Shown here piece after piece: positions 1 to 12,651 of a DNA stretch of 64,000 nt (position 1 is its first letter; every line of letters starts with the position of its first letter). The stretch covers positions 46,491,850-46,555,849 of the forward strand of contig CM039183.1 in NCBI GenBank assembly GCA_008360975.2. The letters are read 5' to 3'. The stretch is from Lichenostomus cassidix. Taxonomy: Eukaryota; Chordata; Aves; Passeriformes; Meliphagidae. Under the pieces are notes generated by a model. The model was not told the origin of the DNA. It ran no database searches and saw only the letters and a program-made list of their open reading frames with translations. The position numbers and the translations under genes are program-made.

Positions 1-466
1 AAAACCTTAGTGGTCTCTACTATTGAATCACTAGAATATGTTTTTGGGCTGTGATGACCATTGTGCTCCCTAACAACCTCCTGCCACAGTTCAGGGGTTA
101 GTATACCCTGGAGACTGTTTCTAATAGGCAGTCTGCCTACAGCCATGCTGGCCCTGCTTGGGAGAACATGAAAAGTGTGTGAAGATGTATTGTGAGTATA
201 TGGATATGCCATAAAATTTCTGGCATGTTTAATTTAGAAATGACAGCGTGTGTCAGTTATAGCAGATCCCAGAGGCTGATCCAAATACATTCAGAGCAAG
301 CTATTAATAGATACTACATTCAGCAAAAGATGTTTTAATTTTTTGAAGTACATGTTTAACTTTGCACAGCTGGTGTGTCTACATGGCTGCCACAAAAGAA
401 GACAGAAGATATGAACCATACTAAAGAAGCAAAATTTACCAAAAATTTGCTTAAAATTTAGAGTGA

Positions 467-655
467 GTGCATTACAGTGTGTTTCTGGATCCAGACAGTG
501 AAGGTTTATTTCCAGATGTAGTTAACACAGTGGGAAAACATCAGTTCAGGATAAAGATCTTTGTTAACAGAAAAGAGGTTCCTACAGGAGCAATCTTTGT
601 ATATATTGTTGATTCACAACCTAAGAAAAAAGTGCATTACATTTGTGTGGAATAA
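467..655 (+). other. Unrecognised 62-codon open frame followed by AATAAA
   Basis: An open frame runs from just after a TGA at 464-466 to a TAA at 653-655. It has no ATG at its start (it opens with GTG), so if real it would be an exon or a gene remnant rather than a complete gene. Its amino-acid make-up is more protein-like than most frames here: mixed hydrophobic and charged residues, including DPDSEGLFPD and a run of alternating hydrophobics (GAIFVYIVD). An AATAAA poly(A) signal overlaps the stop at 651-656. The upstream AG (about 460) lacks a pyrimidine-rich tract, so the splice evidence is weak. I do not recognise the family; chance remains the most likely explanation. Confidence 0.15.
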
Positions 656-3600
656 ACCAACTACTGTAATATGCAATTGCCATGAACCCAAGGTCACTAC
701 TTTCTGAGCACTCAGTGAAAATAACTGGTATAAAAACAGAGATGCAAGCAATGTGCAACACACTGCTGTTACCAGATGTATACTGTCTGTGTTGTTTTTA
801 CTTGTTTAGGATACAAAGGGAGTTTTGTTCTTCAGAAGAAAAGAGAACTGGCAACATTCCACCCAATGTGCTTATGTGCTGCACCTCGGGGGGCCAGTCA
901 GTAACTTTATTTTGTCTTCACATAAGGGTCTCCATATGCTTTACCAACATATCCATATGCCTTTTCTTCGTGCCTCTGAATAAAAAATTGGGGTGTTTCT
1001 TTTTTTTAACTAAGAAAAATTTTGTCAATGTTTATCTGATGTGAAATGAAAGCATGAAATGTAAATATAAAAAAAAAAATCGAGCAAGTTTTATTTTCAT
1101 CTCTGAAAGCCCACAAATGGGTAATCTTTTGCTACTGTTCTGAGTACTCAGAAGTCAGTTCTATTACTTAGAGTGTAGCACATGATCATGTGTCTTAGAG
1201 AAGTTGGGACAGAGCCTTCTAAACAGTATCTCCTCAACACATAGAGCTAAATTCCCCTTCCGAGAATATATAAACATTTTGAAAAAGCATGGACATAGAA
1301 AAAACAAGTATATAAATTTGCTTCAATGTCTGTCTTTATCCACACAGTTTTTGTTACATCTTTTAAAGCAATGGACTTAAAGTTACCACTAATGACTATA
1401 TTATAGTTTATTACACTTAAGTGAACTTTGTTGCAGGCCATGCATCTACTATGCTTTTTTTTTTCCCTTAGATTTGTCAACTAGTACCAAATAAGAAGAC
1501 AGAACTGAATAATCACAAGTAAGTTCCTCTCTTGCAAGGACTCTTTATTACAGCCTCTAAGTACATCTGAATAATAATAGTTTGGACACAGAGGAGGAGC
1601 TGTCAAGTGTTTATCAAAATATACAAACAATTGGAGATTTTAGAATTTGATATGGAAAATAAAGATGCAGTACTTGAGAGACAGACTTTCTTGTATGGAG
1701 TAACTTATTGTATAATTGGGGTTTCTGTTTTCCACATCTCTAAACTGTTTTAATGTATGATCTGCTGTTTCCTATCGTTTGTGTCCCCTTTGTTTTCTTT
1801 TAAAATCCCTATACATATATAGCTTTTAGCTATCTTATTACCCAGTGACATTTTATGAGTTTACATATATATATACATATATAGGCACTGAAAGAGCTAC
1901 CTAATACATAAAAAAAAGGTTTCCTTACTCATATGTGGTAAACGACTGCAGCTGGTCACCCATACATTTAACAGCACAGAGAAATTAAAATAAAGGTCTT
2001 TCCTCTTGCATGATAATATCTCATCTTTCCTATTGTAAAAGAGCCTTTATGTAACATATCTCTGTTTCAGTTTGCCTGAATTTGAATGTTTTCTTTTCAA
2101 AGGTTAAAATCCCTGAAAATTACATTTACTTTGCAAAAAAGTGCAAAATAAATAAGTACATCAAATATTACTTGCTGTGACAGATGGATACTTATTTTAT
2201 TCTGAGCATCCAGACATTTCCTTATGAGTTCTCCCTTCCCATGTTGTCCTTTCCAAGATATGTCCTTGGAAAAAGAACAAAAACCCCACAAAGGCATTGC
2301 CACTGAGTAACAAGACTTTGTAAACTGAAAGCTGGATTATGCAATCAGGCAGCTACATAAGGTAAGAACAAGAGAGTTAATATTTAGAAATTTTACTCTG
2401 CAAGTTTTAAAGTAAAGAAACTACTAACACAAGGCAGCACCTACAAAACTACATTATCCTTGCAATGAAACCGTATCTGCACAAAAGCTTGAAGCTCCAG
2501 CTTTAAACATGGGGATGCTGGCAAAGTATGTGTAACCTTATAAAAATAAAATACAACCATACATGTTCATGTTCTGACTGGCCATAAGTCAATACAGCTC
2601 CTGCCCACCAGTTATTTTTGCAGTAACTGCCAATGACTCCCAGGAAGGCTATGATTTCCATTACAGTGATGAAACCTTCTCTCTCCCTCCTCTTTCTGTC
2701 TAAAAGAATGTTTTCTGTTAGTCCTGTCCCATTGGTCACTTACTCCTGTAAAACATCTAGCATGTTCTGGTCCCCATGAGCGAGTGCAATGGGAAATCTA
2801 ATACTTCTTGTGCCATTGCAGCATCAATGGGGTTATCTTGCCACTTTCATTACCTTACCTTAAGGGTCATGTTTGTGAAATAATGCAAACTTTTCTACTT
2901 CTTAGAGCTGATATCCATGAACATCCAAGACAGCCAGAGAGAATTGCAGCACATTTCACTACAAGAGCTTGGAAACAAGCACTACTCTGCAATAACAGGA
3001 GGAATTGAAAGCCTGTGTGAAAGCAAAACATGTTATAATTTTTAAATATTCCTCTGACGTTGCTAAGAAGAAATAGTCCTTCAAACTTCAGAGAAACTAA
3101 TATCAGTGACATATATTGATGAAAGGGACATGCTCTCCATAGGTATTGCCTCATATTTAGATGCTTCCCCAAAGACAACCCTTCCGAAGTCATTTGGTTA
3201 GAAAACTCACCTGATAAGAGCATGCTGTGGCTTTGAATTCCAGTAGTCAGAGTGTTTCCAAAAAATTCTCCTTAAGCCTTGATTCCCCACACTCAAACAA
3301 AAAACAAAATCCACTAAAAAATACAGCTACCAGCAACAACAACAAAAAAAATCTTTCAAATTACTATGCTGCTGTGGTCTATGTCAGTTCTCCATGCTTG
3401 GTTAGCCCTTTGCCCCTCAGGCAAAGGTGGTTCTGGCTGCATGTGGGAGGCAACTGAAATATCTTAAACTTGACATGAGGTACTAAAATTATTTTGCTTG
3501 ACTTTGAGTTTTCTATAGCCCTTTCTTCTGCCAGAAAGGCTACATTTCAGAGGAACACAGCTGTTCTGTATCTCATTGACTTCTGAGACCTGAAATGAAC

Positions 3601-4000
3601 TTTTTCCTGTCAGTAAAATTCTCGTGACTTTGCTTTGAGCCGTTTTTAACCCAGTTCATGGTGAATTGAATTTTCTTTCTCTGAGCTACTCCTATGTTTT
3701 TCACAGTGTACACAGCTCTGCTCTGCACTGTCAAAAAACTTCATACAGTGGAAAATTTGCTTTGTGTCTTTGTCCTATTGCCTGGAAAACTGAAGGGAAA
3801 GATGTTGAACTTTCAATAATATTTTACATTGTCCACTAACAACGTATATGGATATTATACAATACTGCCACAACAGTAGCCACACCTTTCCCTTGGTTTG
3901 TGCTTTTTCCCTTCTTTGTGCAAGGTAACAATGGATTTTCACCCTCACTTATACTTACAACCTACGGGTTAATTATTACTTTGCTCTTTCCTGTGCCACA
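656..4000. other. AT-rich non-coding stretch, no supported gene
   Basis: Only short frames on both strands, none resembling a known family. It holds a small TA-rich simple repeat (1863-1883), homopolymer A/T runs and A-rich patches near 3,295-3,350. A consensus-like splice acceptor (a pyrimidine stretch ending in TTAG near 2,907) precedes a 34-codon open stretch with no convincing donor. Nothing else is visible. Confidence 0.5.
1863..1883. repeat. Short TA-rich simple repeat
   Basis: Alternating AT/AC dinucleotides over about 21 bp, a microsatellite-like tract. Confidence 0.7.
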
Positions 4001-4119
4001 CAGCTGAGATGCTCCAATTCTACTGCTACTTCATTCTTAGCATCTCCAAGACCCTGTTTGTGCTTGCTACAGACAATCCTATTACTCAGACCCTTATTAA
4101 CCCTTAAGAACAGATAAGT

Positions 4120-4320
4120 CCTGTTCCCTGACTTGTCAAGACTCCTCTCATTCATACAAAATGCAGCTGAAATAGCCATCTTCCTCACCTGTCGATCTGA
4201 TCATGTCAAGTCACTCAGTCTTTGAAGCCTTCCATTTCTATCACATCAAATTTAAGCTTTTTGTCATCACATTCGAAGATTTAAATTGCCTGTCATTGTC
4301 CCCCTGTTCCCTTGACCAGT
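4120..4320 (+). mobile_element. Decayed L2-like LINE fragment, C-terminal end of reverse transcriptase
   Basis: The plus strand at 4,154-4,207 reads IQNAAEIAIFLTCRSDHV. This resembles the block just C-terminal of the reverse-transcriptase core in L2/CR1-superfamily LINEs (pattern LIQNAAARL...R.DHI). A stop follows at 4,223-4,225. After a frame shift the similarity resumes at about 4,245 with IKFKLFVITFEDLNCL, matching the next family block (RI.FKLL.L.FKAL.CL). The fragment is therefore interrupted by at least one stop and one frameshift and encodes nothing functional. Spacing between the two blocks fits the family. The limits are approximate because similarity fades at both ends. The assignment rests on recalled family pattern, not an alignment. 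Confidence 0.65.
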
Positions 4321-7300
4321 TTTCCTTACGCACTTAGTTCTCTAGAGAAAAGAATGTCCTCCCTTGAACACTTGTAAAATCATTAGTTGTATGACAGAGG
4401 TTATTACCACAAATAAATCACAAACAATAAAAGACCCCATCAAACCTCATTTTTTATTTCACTGTTAACCTTCCAAGCTAATTCCTACAGCTCAGACACT
4501 AGTGAGATAAATTTCACTTTCCAGATGACATCTGAAAAATTTCTGAATTATTGGCCTCAAAAACTCTCTTCCCAAAGTACTAGATAAAATTGCAGCATAG
4601 AGCAATTGAGCAATGTACAGAATGCACAGGAATGTTTTCAGTAACAAAATTAAGGACAAAAGAACAAACGTAAATTCTCCTCAAAGGAGGCTTACACAAC
4701 AACAAACAATGCACTTTTGTTTCTAAATACAGTCCTGTGAAGAGTTTTATGACTCTCTGTGCACATTATACCACACTATAAACTAATTGCTTTCGCATGC
4801 CACTCTGCAAAGTAACACTCTTTCTCAGGTGTGTCAAACTTGGAAGAAAATTTCACAACTGCTTTCACTGCTTCATAAGATTATTCTGCATAGTAATATA
4901 GCTACTTCATGTGCTTTTTCATAATATAATACTCAATTTAAGTAGTACACTTGTGTGGTGCTTGGCTGACTGCAAGGAGACTTCAAAACGGGAAAAGCTA
5001 TGAACCTTGTTGCTCTATGTTCACCATTTTTCATTTCCATTTTCCCAACAGCTTGCTACAGATACTAGGCAAAACTCCCATATTTATAAATGGGCTTTTT
5101 GTGGATTCCTTAACCTTAAATGTTGAAAAAATAAGAGACAAGTGTGCCTCATCACACAACTCTTCTCCAAGGGTATATCATTCTGAATTTGAGACAAGGG
5201 CTAACTAGTGAATGATCCCATATCTGCTCTGAAGCACTTGCCTCTTTATGTGTATTCCAGCTTTCTGTCTGTTAATTAAGACAAGCTAGATTTCCACTTC
5301 AGTTAACTTCAATATGTCAACATCTGTAGCAGATTTAATCCCTTTTTCTGTAGCTGCCTTTACATCAAATGCATGCTATATTTTGATCAATTCCCTACTT
5401 GCTCATGACAGGTTTAAACACCCACAACAGCTCAGCACAAAAGGACGACTCAAACTTTTAAGAATTCCAGGAAGTGCCACTGGGAAATCTCGTTAGGCAA
5501 CCGCACTGCCCTACAGCCTTTGCTTATCCTCAGTGATGGTAGAAGTACCTGTTGCTCTTACCACTACACCCTCCTCTCCTTTTATTACTTAACCCTTTCA
5601 CTCACACACTGAAATTACCCTGCTATATTTACAGTTAATTTAAAAAAAAAAAATCAGTATCTGTTAATTTCATGCAAATATTTTGGGCAGGGCAGGTGGA
5701 TTCAAATAGGAAAACATGAGAAAACCTACCACGGTTTTTTTTTCTGCAGCAGCTGTATTTCCAAAATCCTGCCGCAAGTTCACAAAAACCATAAAAAAAT
5801 AATGATGACATAAAAATCTGGTGGATGCACCTGATTCTTGGCTGTCTGATACTACTGTCTTCTATGCACCTTTGCTTCCTGATCTTGACTTTATTTGCTC
5901 CTCTGGTTATGAGTCTGGGATGCTGCTACTGAAGAAGGAGCTCCTAGTGTTGCCAACTCTACTACCATTCCCCTGCTTTGATCCCAGTCACTTCATCTAC
6001 TCTTCATCTTCCTTTGTACCACATCAAGTACTTGTCTAATTTTGCACTGAGTAGACTCATTCCTCAGAAAAAAAGCCTGAGCAGAGGAGCTAAAGAAATT
6101 CCTGCTGAATTAGCAACCTAAACAAATTAAATGAAAAGTTAGTAGGAGCCAAAGAAGATGGGTAGAACCGTGTGGTTTAGCAGCAGACAGGAGGAGAAAG
6201 GAAGGACTCCTCTCTATCCCTTTCAACAAGCTCAGCTGTAACACAAGTGCACCTCCAGGCTGTGGCTCTCCAGCAGGCTAAACAAAAGAGCTACTGGTTA
6301 CTTGGGACCTGTGTTTCACTGGCTTAGTGGGGGTGAAATACAGGTTTAGAGGATAAAAGAACAGTCAGATGTGAGGGGGACATGTGCAGCAAAGAAAGGG
6401 GCACAGTGTGACTACGCAACCAGCAGCGAGACCAATTTAAATTCTTGTTAAGTGCTTGCAAGAGCTTCAGTTACTTTTCTGAGACAGATACTTATCTCAT
6501 CTGCATTCATACGACACAACTTCAAACTCAATAAGACCATTAAGTGCAATCACACTGGAAAAATAATAAAACAGATAAAACAAGATGTCAAATTGAACAT
6601 GTCACTTTATGATGTTTGCTGAACTAGCCATATTCCTAGTAAGTGATAGCATCAGATGCATCACAGATTTTGCTCAGAAAATACCTCAGTATATTTGACA
6701 GATCTCATCCAGATATTCAAAATTATAGAGTCCAGCATGAAGTGCTTTAATTTTGGAAGATCTATGAGCATCAGGAAGAGAGCCATAAATCCTTTATTTT
6801 TTGCTTCCAGACTATTTTTTCTAAGACAGATAGAAGAGATGTATCAATTTAAATACACTACACTAATGTAGCAATGCGTGGGACCTTGTTTAGAAAACTG
6901 ATGCTCTTTCTGTGACAATTTGTAACCCTCTTTAAAGGCTCTTCAAAGCTTAAATAAAATCTGACAGTTTTCTTCCTACCATATGTAGAGGTAATGAATC
7001 TATCAAGTCTCTTGAGGCAACCAGCAATTATCTCTGACATTAGATACAACACACTTGCATTTACCCACACAAACATAATTTTAACTATGGGCAAGAATAA
7101 TTAAAACTTTCAAAGTTCCTATGAAGTAAGGACAGAACAGCTGGTAAAGTGAAGAAGCACTGCCAATAGATTTAAAAACTGCAACGTGCTGAATTTCTCT
7201 GGATAACAGTTGTGGCAGTTAAGGATGTCTGTCAGAAGATGTTCAGTGCAGCAGCTTGGTCCACTCTCCCACTGAACAGTTCTTGGACTTGCAGACCCAC

Positions 7301-9900
7301 TAGCTCTTAATAGATTCAATTCTCTCCAGGTCTGGCACACATTTCCTCTGAATATCTTGGTGCTGCTTTGAACTCACTCTTCCTCAGTCCTTACTCTGAC
7401 TGCAGGTTCCCTTTGTTCCTGGTTTTGCCAATTCTGGCTTAGGAGGGGAATTATTTAATCCCCTCTGTACTCTACAGGGTTTGGAAATTCTAACTCAAGC
7501 CATAATAATACAGATACTGGGACTGCCTACTCTTGTCTAATTTCAGTCTCCTGAACCTGAAAATTTCCAATATTCTAGGGCAGGCATAATGTCTGGTTTT
7601 CTTGTTCTCCAGCCATCTTTGCACAGGGATGGTTAACGAGACCTTGAATATACTGCTTCTTTCTGCCATGTAGAAAGGCTGAGAAATGTCAGACACTATT
7701 AGTTATTCAGTGATGCTTTTGCAGAAAATTCACTGTCCCTGCCAACTGGGCCAGCTTTCAGACACAGCCCAAATTCAGGATCACCTTGCGATGGCTCTCA
7801 GGGACAAGCTGTCAAATGTTCCTCTCAGCAGGTAACGTGTCTGCACTACACTGTCCTGGGCAAGGTTAGATTTGTTCTTGCTGTAATACAAGATGGGGAT
7901 CCTAAAGTAAGACAGAGTGACAGTTTGACAGAGATGTATCTTACTGTCATCTTTGAAAATTGGTAGTTTCAGGCCTGTATGAGTTATAGCTACACAGTAA
8001 TTTCTACTATGCAATCCAGTGAAAGCTTCCCATCTCTTCCTTTTCATCTTCACCTATCAAGTCCTCAAGCACATCACATGAGAAACTTGGCTTGCTCTCT
8101 CCTCTTTGCACTCAGAGCAGAATTTCACTACAGATAAGCAGGTATTTATTTCCAGATGACTGCATACACTAGCCAGACCTGCCTAGTGAGTAGCTTATAT
8201 GCTCTATATGCGTATAGGTCAGCAACTACCTGTGAGCAAACTGAAAGCTACAAAAAAACCACAGCTATTGATGTGCTCAGTCCTGCTCACATCACCAACA
8301 GTGTGCTTCAGCATGGGTACAAGTACTGCACCTCTCCCATAGCAGTGCTCAGTCCTGCAATGAAGGGATGTATGCATCTAAGACAGTAAATCCCATTTTT
8401 ACTGTAGTGCTCTCCTCTCCACAGGGAAGCACTGCGCCTTTGAATATACAGGGCCTGATGTATAGGACTGATATGGATCAGAAACTTTGCACTGAGACTG
8501 GAGGGAGTGGGGGTAGCGTAAAAAAAAAGGCCAAAAATTGCCAAAACCCAAATTCCACAGCGACTGCTTGCATGAGACAGCACGTCTACAATACAGCAGA
8601 GAAACAGAGCTCTATTTTAAATTACTTTAATTTCCTTCACCCACTCCCTGTAAGTCATGAGTGCTGGAGACCCCTGAAGTCAGAGTTTCCTGGCACTGAA
8701 GATCAAGCCTGCTTGGACTATGCTCACTTTGGAAAATCCCTGTTGTCAGCACAAGGGAATTTTTCAGGCTTGTTTGAAAAAAAAAAGTTGCTTTTAGTCT
8801 CAGCTCTACAAGACAGAAGCCTCCCCCGCCATTCCACAGTCAGGATTATAAACCCACCATGTTTGAAATAGACACGTATGAGCTCACTAAGCCTTCAGAA
8901 TGGCTATGGTTAAAATTTATTTTGATCACCTCTACAGCTTTCTATTGTTAGTACATGATGAAAACTAACAGATTTGCTGTATACACTGAAGGTGCATGTT
9001 AACTTTTGTGCCTGACACAGCAACTGGAGGGAGAAGCAGAACAGTAATTAATGGACTATCTGGGTGTTGTGGCAGTGTTAATTAGATACTGCAAAAGCTG
9101 ATTTAGCTCCACAACAATTTTCACTGAGGTAGTCATTTCAAGCACTTCTTAAGGGGGTCTTTCTGTCAATCATACAGAAAGATGCCTGTTTTGCTTCCTT
9201 TTTTTTTCCTCTCTAAACTGTCATAACATACTTAAAAACTTGGCACACAAAAGAATAAAGATCAAACTATTCCTCCTCTCATTTTCTCTGCAATCAAAAC
9301 AAACTCAGTACTTGAAAAGCCAGGCCTATTTGACTTACGCAGAATGTGTCCCAGCATAACCATATTTAGCTGGTGAACAGTTTTACATACTAGGACAAAG
9401 CAAACGTTCAGTCACTGCTTCCACTCTATTCCTCAGAGGTGAGCCAGGTAAAAAATAAAAGTTTTTAAGAAATCGACATATTTTTCTTTGGTAGAGAAAA
9501 GGAAACAGATCTAAGAAAGCAAGGCAGATTTCTGCAGGTGAATAAAATTGTCAGGCTTTTAGTTCTACGTACCAAGCTTGCAAGATATGTCATGTCCACA
9601 AATTGTTGCACTTGTAGCTGGCATTTTAGAATGAATTAGGTGGGTGGATGGTTAAATGACAACAAGTACTGTATATCTCGAGCCCTCAAGGAAGAAACCA
9701 CTTCAGATCCCCTTAACATGTCTTTTTTTCCCCTCCTTTTAGGTAATAAATTTTTCCAGGAAAAGGTCAGGCTGGTGTGACAGAAAATCATTCTGATTTG
9801 AAGGCTGTTAGGCGTCATGAAAGTATCATATCCTGCTATATTCAGCTGGGCTGGATTTGTGCAGAAGCCCACACAATGCAGAAACACAGGAGGATGTGTG
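4321..9900. other. Non-coding stretch with scattered short open frames
   Basis: No recognised gene. It contains an exact octamer ATGCAAAT near 5,674, short A and T runs, and moderately GC-richer patches near 6,180-6,420 and 8,270-8,860. The longest uninterrupted frame of the whole window lies here (8,368-8,871 +, 167 codons). It has no recognisable motif, contains low-complexity lysine runs from A-rich DNA, and has no flanking gene structure. Confidence 0.5.
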
Positions 9901-9910
9901 GCAGAGGGGA

Positions 9911-10020
9911 AATAAAAAACAAATCAAGGAAAAAAACCCAAACCCCAAAACCAAACCAAACCAACAAAAACCAAAAAATCCCTGCAAAGGAAATTTTACC
10001 AAAAACACAACCACCAAGGG
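9911..10020. repeat. A/C-rich low-complexity tract
   Basis: Runs of A interrupted by CC or CCC, densest at about 9,930-9,978. The opposite strand is T/G-rich. Open frames on both strands through this tract (K/N/P/Q-rich one way, F/G/W-rich the other) come from the composition and are not genes. Similar tracts recur in the window. Confidence 0.85.
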
Positions 10021-11738
10021 GAGGAAAGAGACAATGGTACTTGGTTTTACATACCAAGCCTCCTATGTCTATTCTAGCCCAACTTTCTATCATTTTGTTC
10101 CACATGATAACAGCTATTTCTTTAGATTATTTTAGAACAAATTGGGGTAAATGCATTTTTGAATAGTAGTAAAGCTTTCAAAAAGCATGGGGGCCCAACT
10201 GTGAGGCAACTCAAATCTCTTTCCTGAAAATGTGTTGACCAGAAGAGGTGAGCTAATGCAGAGGGAAGATAAGCAGTGGCAGGTTTAAAGCTCATGATAA
10301 TGCAGTGATCTAGCTCCAAGACACGTACAATAAAGCTTCTTCGAAGACTTATTTCATTGCATTCTTTACCAAACAAGGAAATCTCCTCTAATCTGCAAGT
10401 AAAGGAAATGACAAGTGTGAACAAAAAAATGAACTGGTTACAGACTATTCAACCTTAGATTATATTATTCTGAACTGTTAATTAAACTCTTTTTATAGCT
10501 CTCTCCTGAGTCTGCCTGGGGCTATACCTTTAAATTACCTTTTAATGGGAAATTGATGTGAACAGCATGCAGCCACAAGACCAGGGAAATGTGTCCCCAT
10601 TCTTAGGATGTCTGCTGTGCACATCAATGGACATGAGGGGTTCATGTAGAACTGCTACCTCTATTCTTGGCTGAGTGAGGAGACAGCCAATTAATTGGCT
10701 GTCAGGAAATGCATACAGCACTGTAACACTTGAATGGAAAATGAGAAAGAGCATACAAATCAGAGAAAAGAATATAAGATAAGCAGGTCAACTATCATAA
10801 AAAGTGTGAAAAGGAAAAATAGCTACTGGAAACAGATGAACACAACAGTGGCTCATACTTTCAATTCACTGTATTTATACTGACATAAGCTTGGCCAACA
10901 TGTTTATACAAGGACATAGACCACACTCTGATATATTCCGAACTATTTCCAAAAGCTTGATTTACACTTAAAAGATAACCCCTGGTAGCACATGTCAGAT
11001 GAATAGTGTAAATGAGATTATTGATATGATAAACTGTTACAAAAGAAAACAGAGAAATAGCAATAGCTTTATGCTACAGTTTTAAGTTAGGAATGTAGGG
11101 TAATACTAAAGGGGTTATGGGGTTTCGTTTCATTATTATGTCCGTCCTGTTTTGCAGAAAATACAGGTCTGATGCAACCCATTGCTTTAGCATCCTAAAG
11201 CTCTTGTCAAAGACAGCATTTTCTGCTAGGTATAGCCACAGAAAATCCAGACAAAATACAACAATATAAAATGCAAGGTATGAATTTATACCCATAGAAA
11301 GGCAAACTGTGTCAAATAGGTCATTAAGAGAATGAAACAAAATTAAGCTAAATTCTGCCCTCATGTTGCATCATAGAAAAATCAGCTTTCATACAGTGTA
11401 CAAATGTATTCAGAGGAAGTCTAACTTGGAATAACACGACTGGCGGAAAACATTAAGAACTCTACAATCTAAAGAAAGACAACAGCCACTATTTTTGAAC
11501 AAAAGAAAAACTACATGCTAAAAACCACTATATGACATCTAAATGGTCAAGGTCTTGATTGAAATTCAGCAGTGACATAAATCAGAATAGCTATAATGGG
11601 ACCTGAACGCATGATGGAATTACAGGTCAGATATCCCTGGCACTGGGGAAGTGAAAACATAATAGCTCCAAGGAACAATTACTGAAACAGTAATTTTTAA
11701 AATATGTATTTAGCTACATTAAATTATTCTATGCTTAC

Positions 11739-11973
11739 CTGATAAAGTACTATATAGTATAAAAACCAAAAGCCACTACTTTTTTCCAGAGTTTCAGGAC
11801 AGACTTTACTTTTTACTAATAAAACTGAACCCATAAACCTAAAAACCTTGCTGAAGTTTGAATCACACAGAAGTTGATGTTTAGACAGAAATAGCCAGAA
11901 TAACTGCATCAGTGCAGCATCATACTGTGCACTTCGATTCTTAGTCATTTCTACACAATCATCACAATTTTAA
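11739..11973 (-). other. Exon-like stretch, minus strand (hypothetical)
   Basis: On the minus strand a pyrimidine-rich acceptor (cttcttgcttcttag) is followed by 235 nt ending in CAG before a GTAAGC donor. One frame is open from an ATG at 11,948 to the donor, 70 codons (MTKNRSAQYDAALMQ...YYIVLYQ), rich in aromatic and leucine residues. A stop lies in the same frame just inside the acceptor, so it could only be a first coding exon with a 5' UTR part, or a non-coding exon. I do not recognise the peptide. Neighbouring minus-strand frames at 11,074-11,364 and 12,263-12,562 have no good paired splice sites. Chance occurrence is quite possible. Confidence 0.2.
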
Positions 11974-12651
11974 CTAAGAAGCAAGAAGCTAACCACATTC
12001 AACAGAGCAGAAACAGGCAGAAGATGACAAGCCTGAGCATCTCGGTTCTGCTGCAGCAATCGTTATAAAACAACATTAAGGACAGATTACAGTGTCTACC
12101 TCATTAAATATTTCTTAAATAGAACCTATATCTTTGGTGTGAATACATGAGGGTTGATCATGAGATTAGAAAAGCAGATAACCCAGTATTTCATAACCGA
12201 AATCTTATGCTCTTTTTTTTCCTTCTGAAGCAGATTTGCTATTCCAACAGGTTATTAGCTAATTAGTATAGTCTTAGAGGGCAGAAGCAGCAAGGAGGGA
12301 ACAGTAGGAATGGGTCACATCTTGCTGACTCAATGCAGCTCAAAAAAAACCACATATTTGAAGCAGGAAGGCAAATGTTCACAATGAATAAATTCCTTCC
12401 TGTTTCCTCAAAGAAAAGGAATGTGATATTCGCATGCAAACGGCATCCCCATGAATGATCATTTCCATACTGTATTTCAGGATGTTGACATGTTACCCGA
12501 TCTTTAAAATTCTTGACTATGACTGTTGAACCATATTTGTCTCTACTGACATTATACTGCAATTGCCAAGAAACAGTGTTTCCCTTGAGAGAATCTCAGC
12601 AAAGGTAATCATGTAACACCTAGTAGGTTAGGGGCCGATTTCCCCTCCTAG

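Noticed and set aside
8368..8871. Longest open frame in the window, 167 codons on the plus strand
   Set aside because: No recognised domain, Lys runs caused by A-rich DNA, overlapping minus-strand frame at 8,308-8,583, and no promoter or splice context. One frame of this length is not surprising in 64 kb of two-stranded sequence.
9777..10166. Four overlapping frames on both strands
   Set aside because: All pass through the A/C tract; Lys/Asn/Pro/Gln-rich one way and Phe/Gly/Trp-rich the other, so they come from low complexity.
10122..10424. Minus-strand frame of 100 codons after a very good splice acceptor (ctttacttgcag)
   Set aside because: The acceptor is good (exon would start at 10,392), but there is no convincing donor within the open part, no clear poly(A) signal just after the stop, and no family resemblance. 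Kept out as a gene call.
11074..11364. Minus-strand frame of 96 codons rich in aromatic residues
   Set aside because: Has an acceptor-like CTAG inside it but no recognised protein and no supporting donor. Mentioned only as a possible partner of the 11.7-12.0 kb segment.
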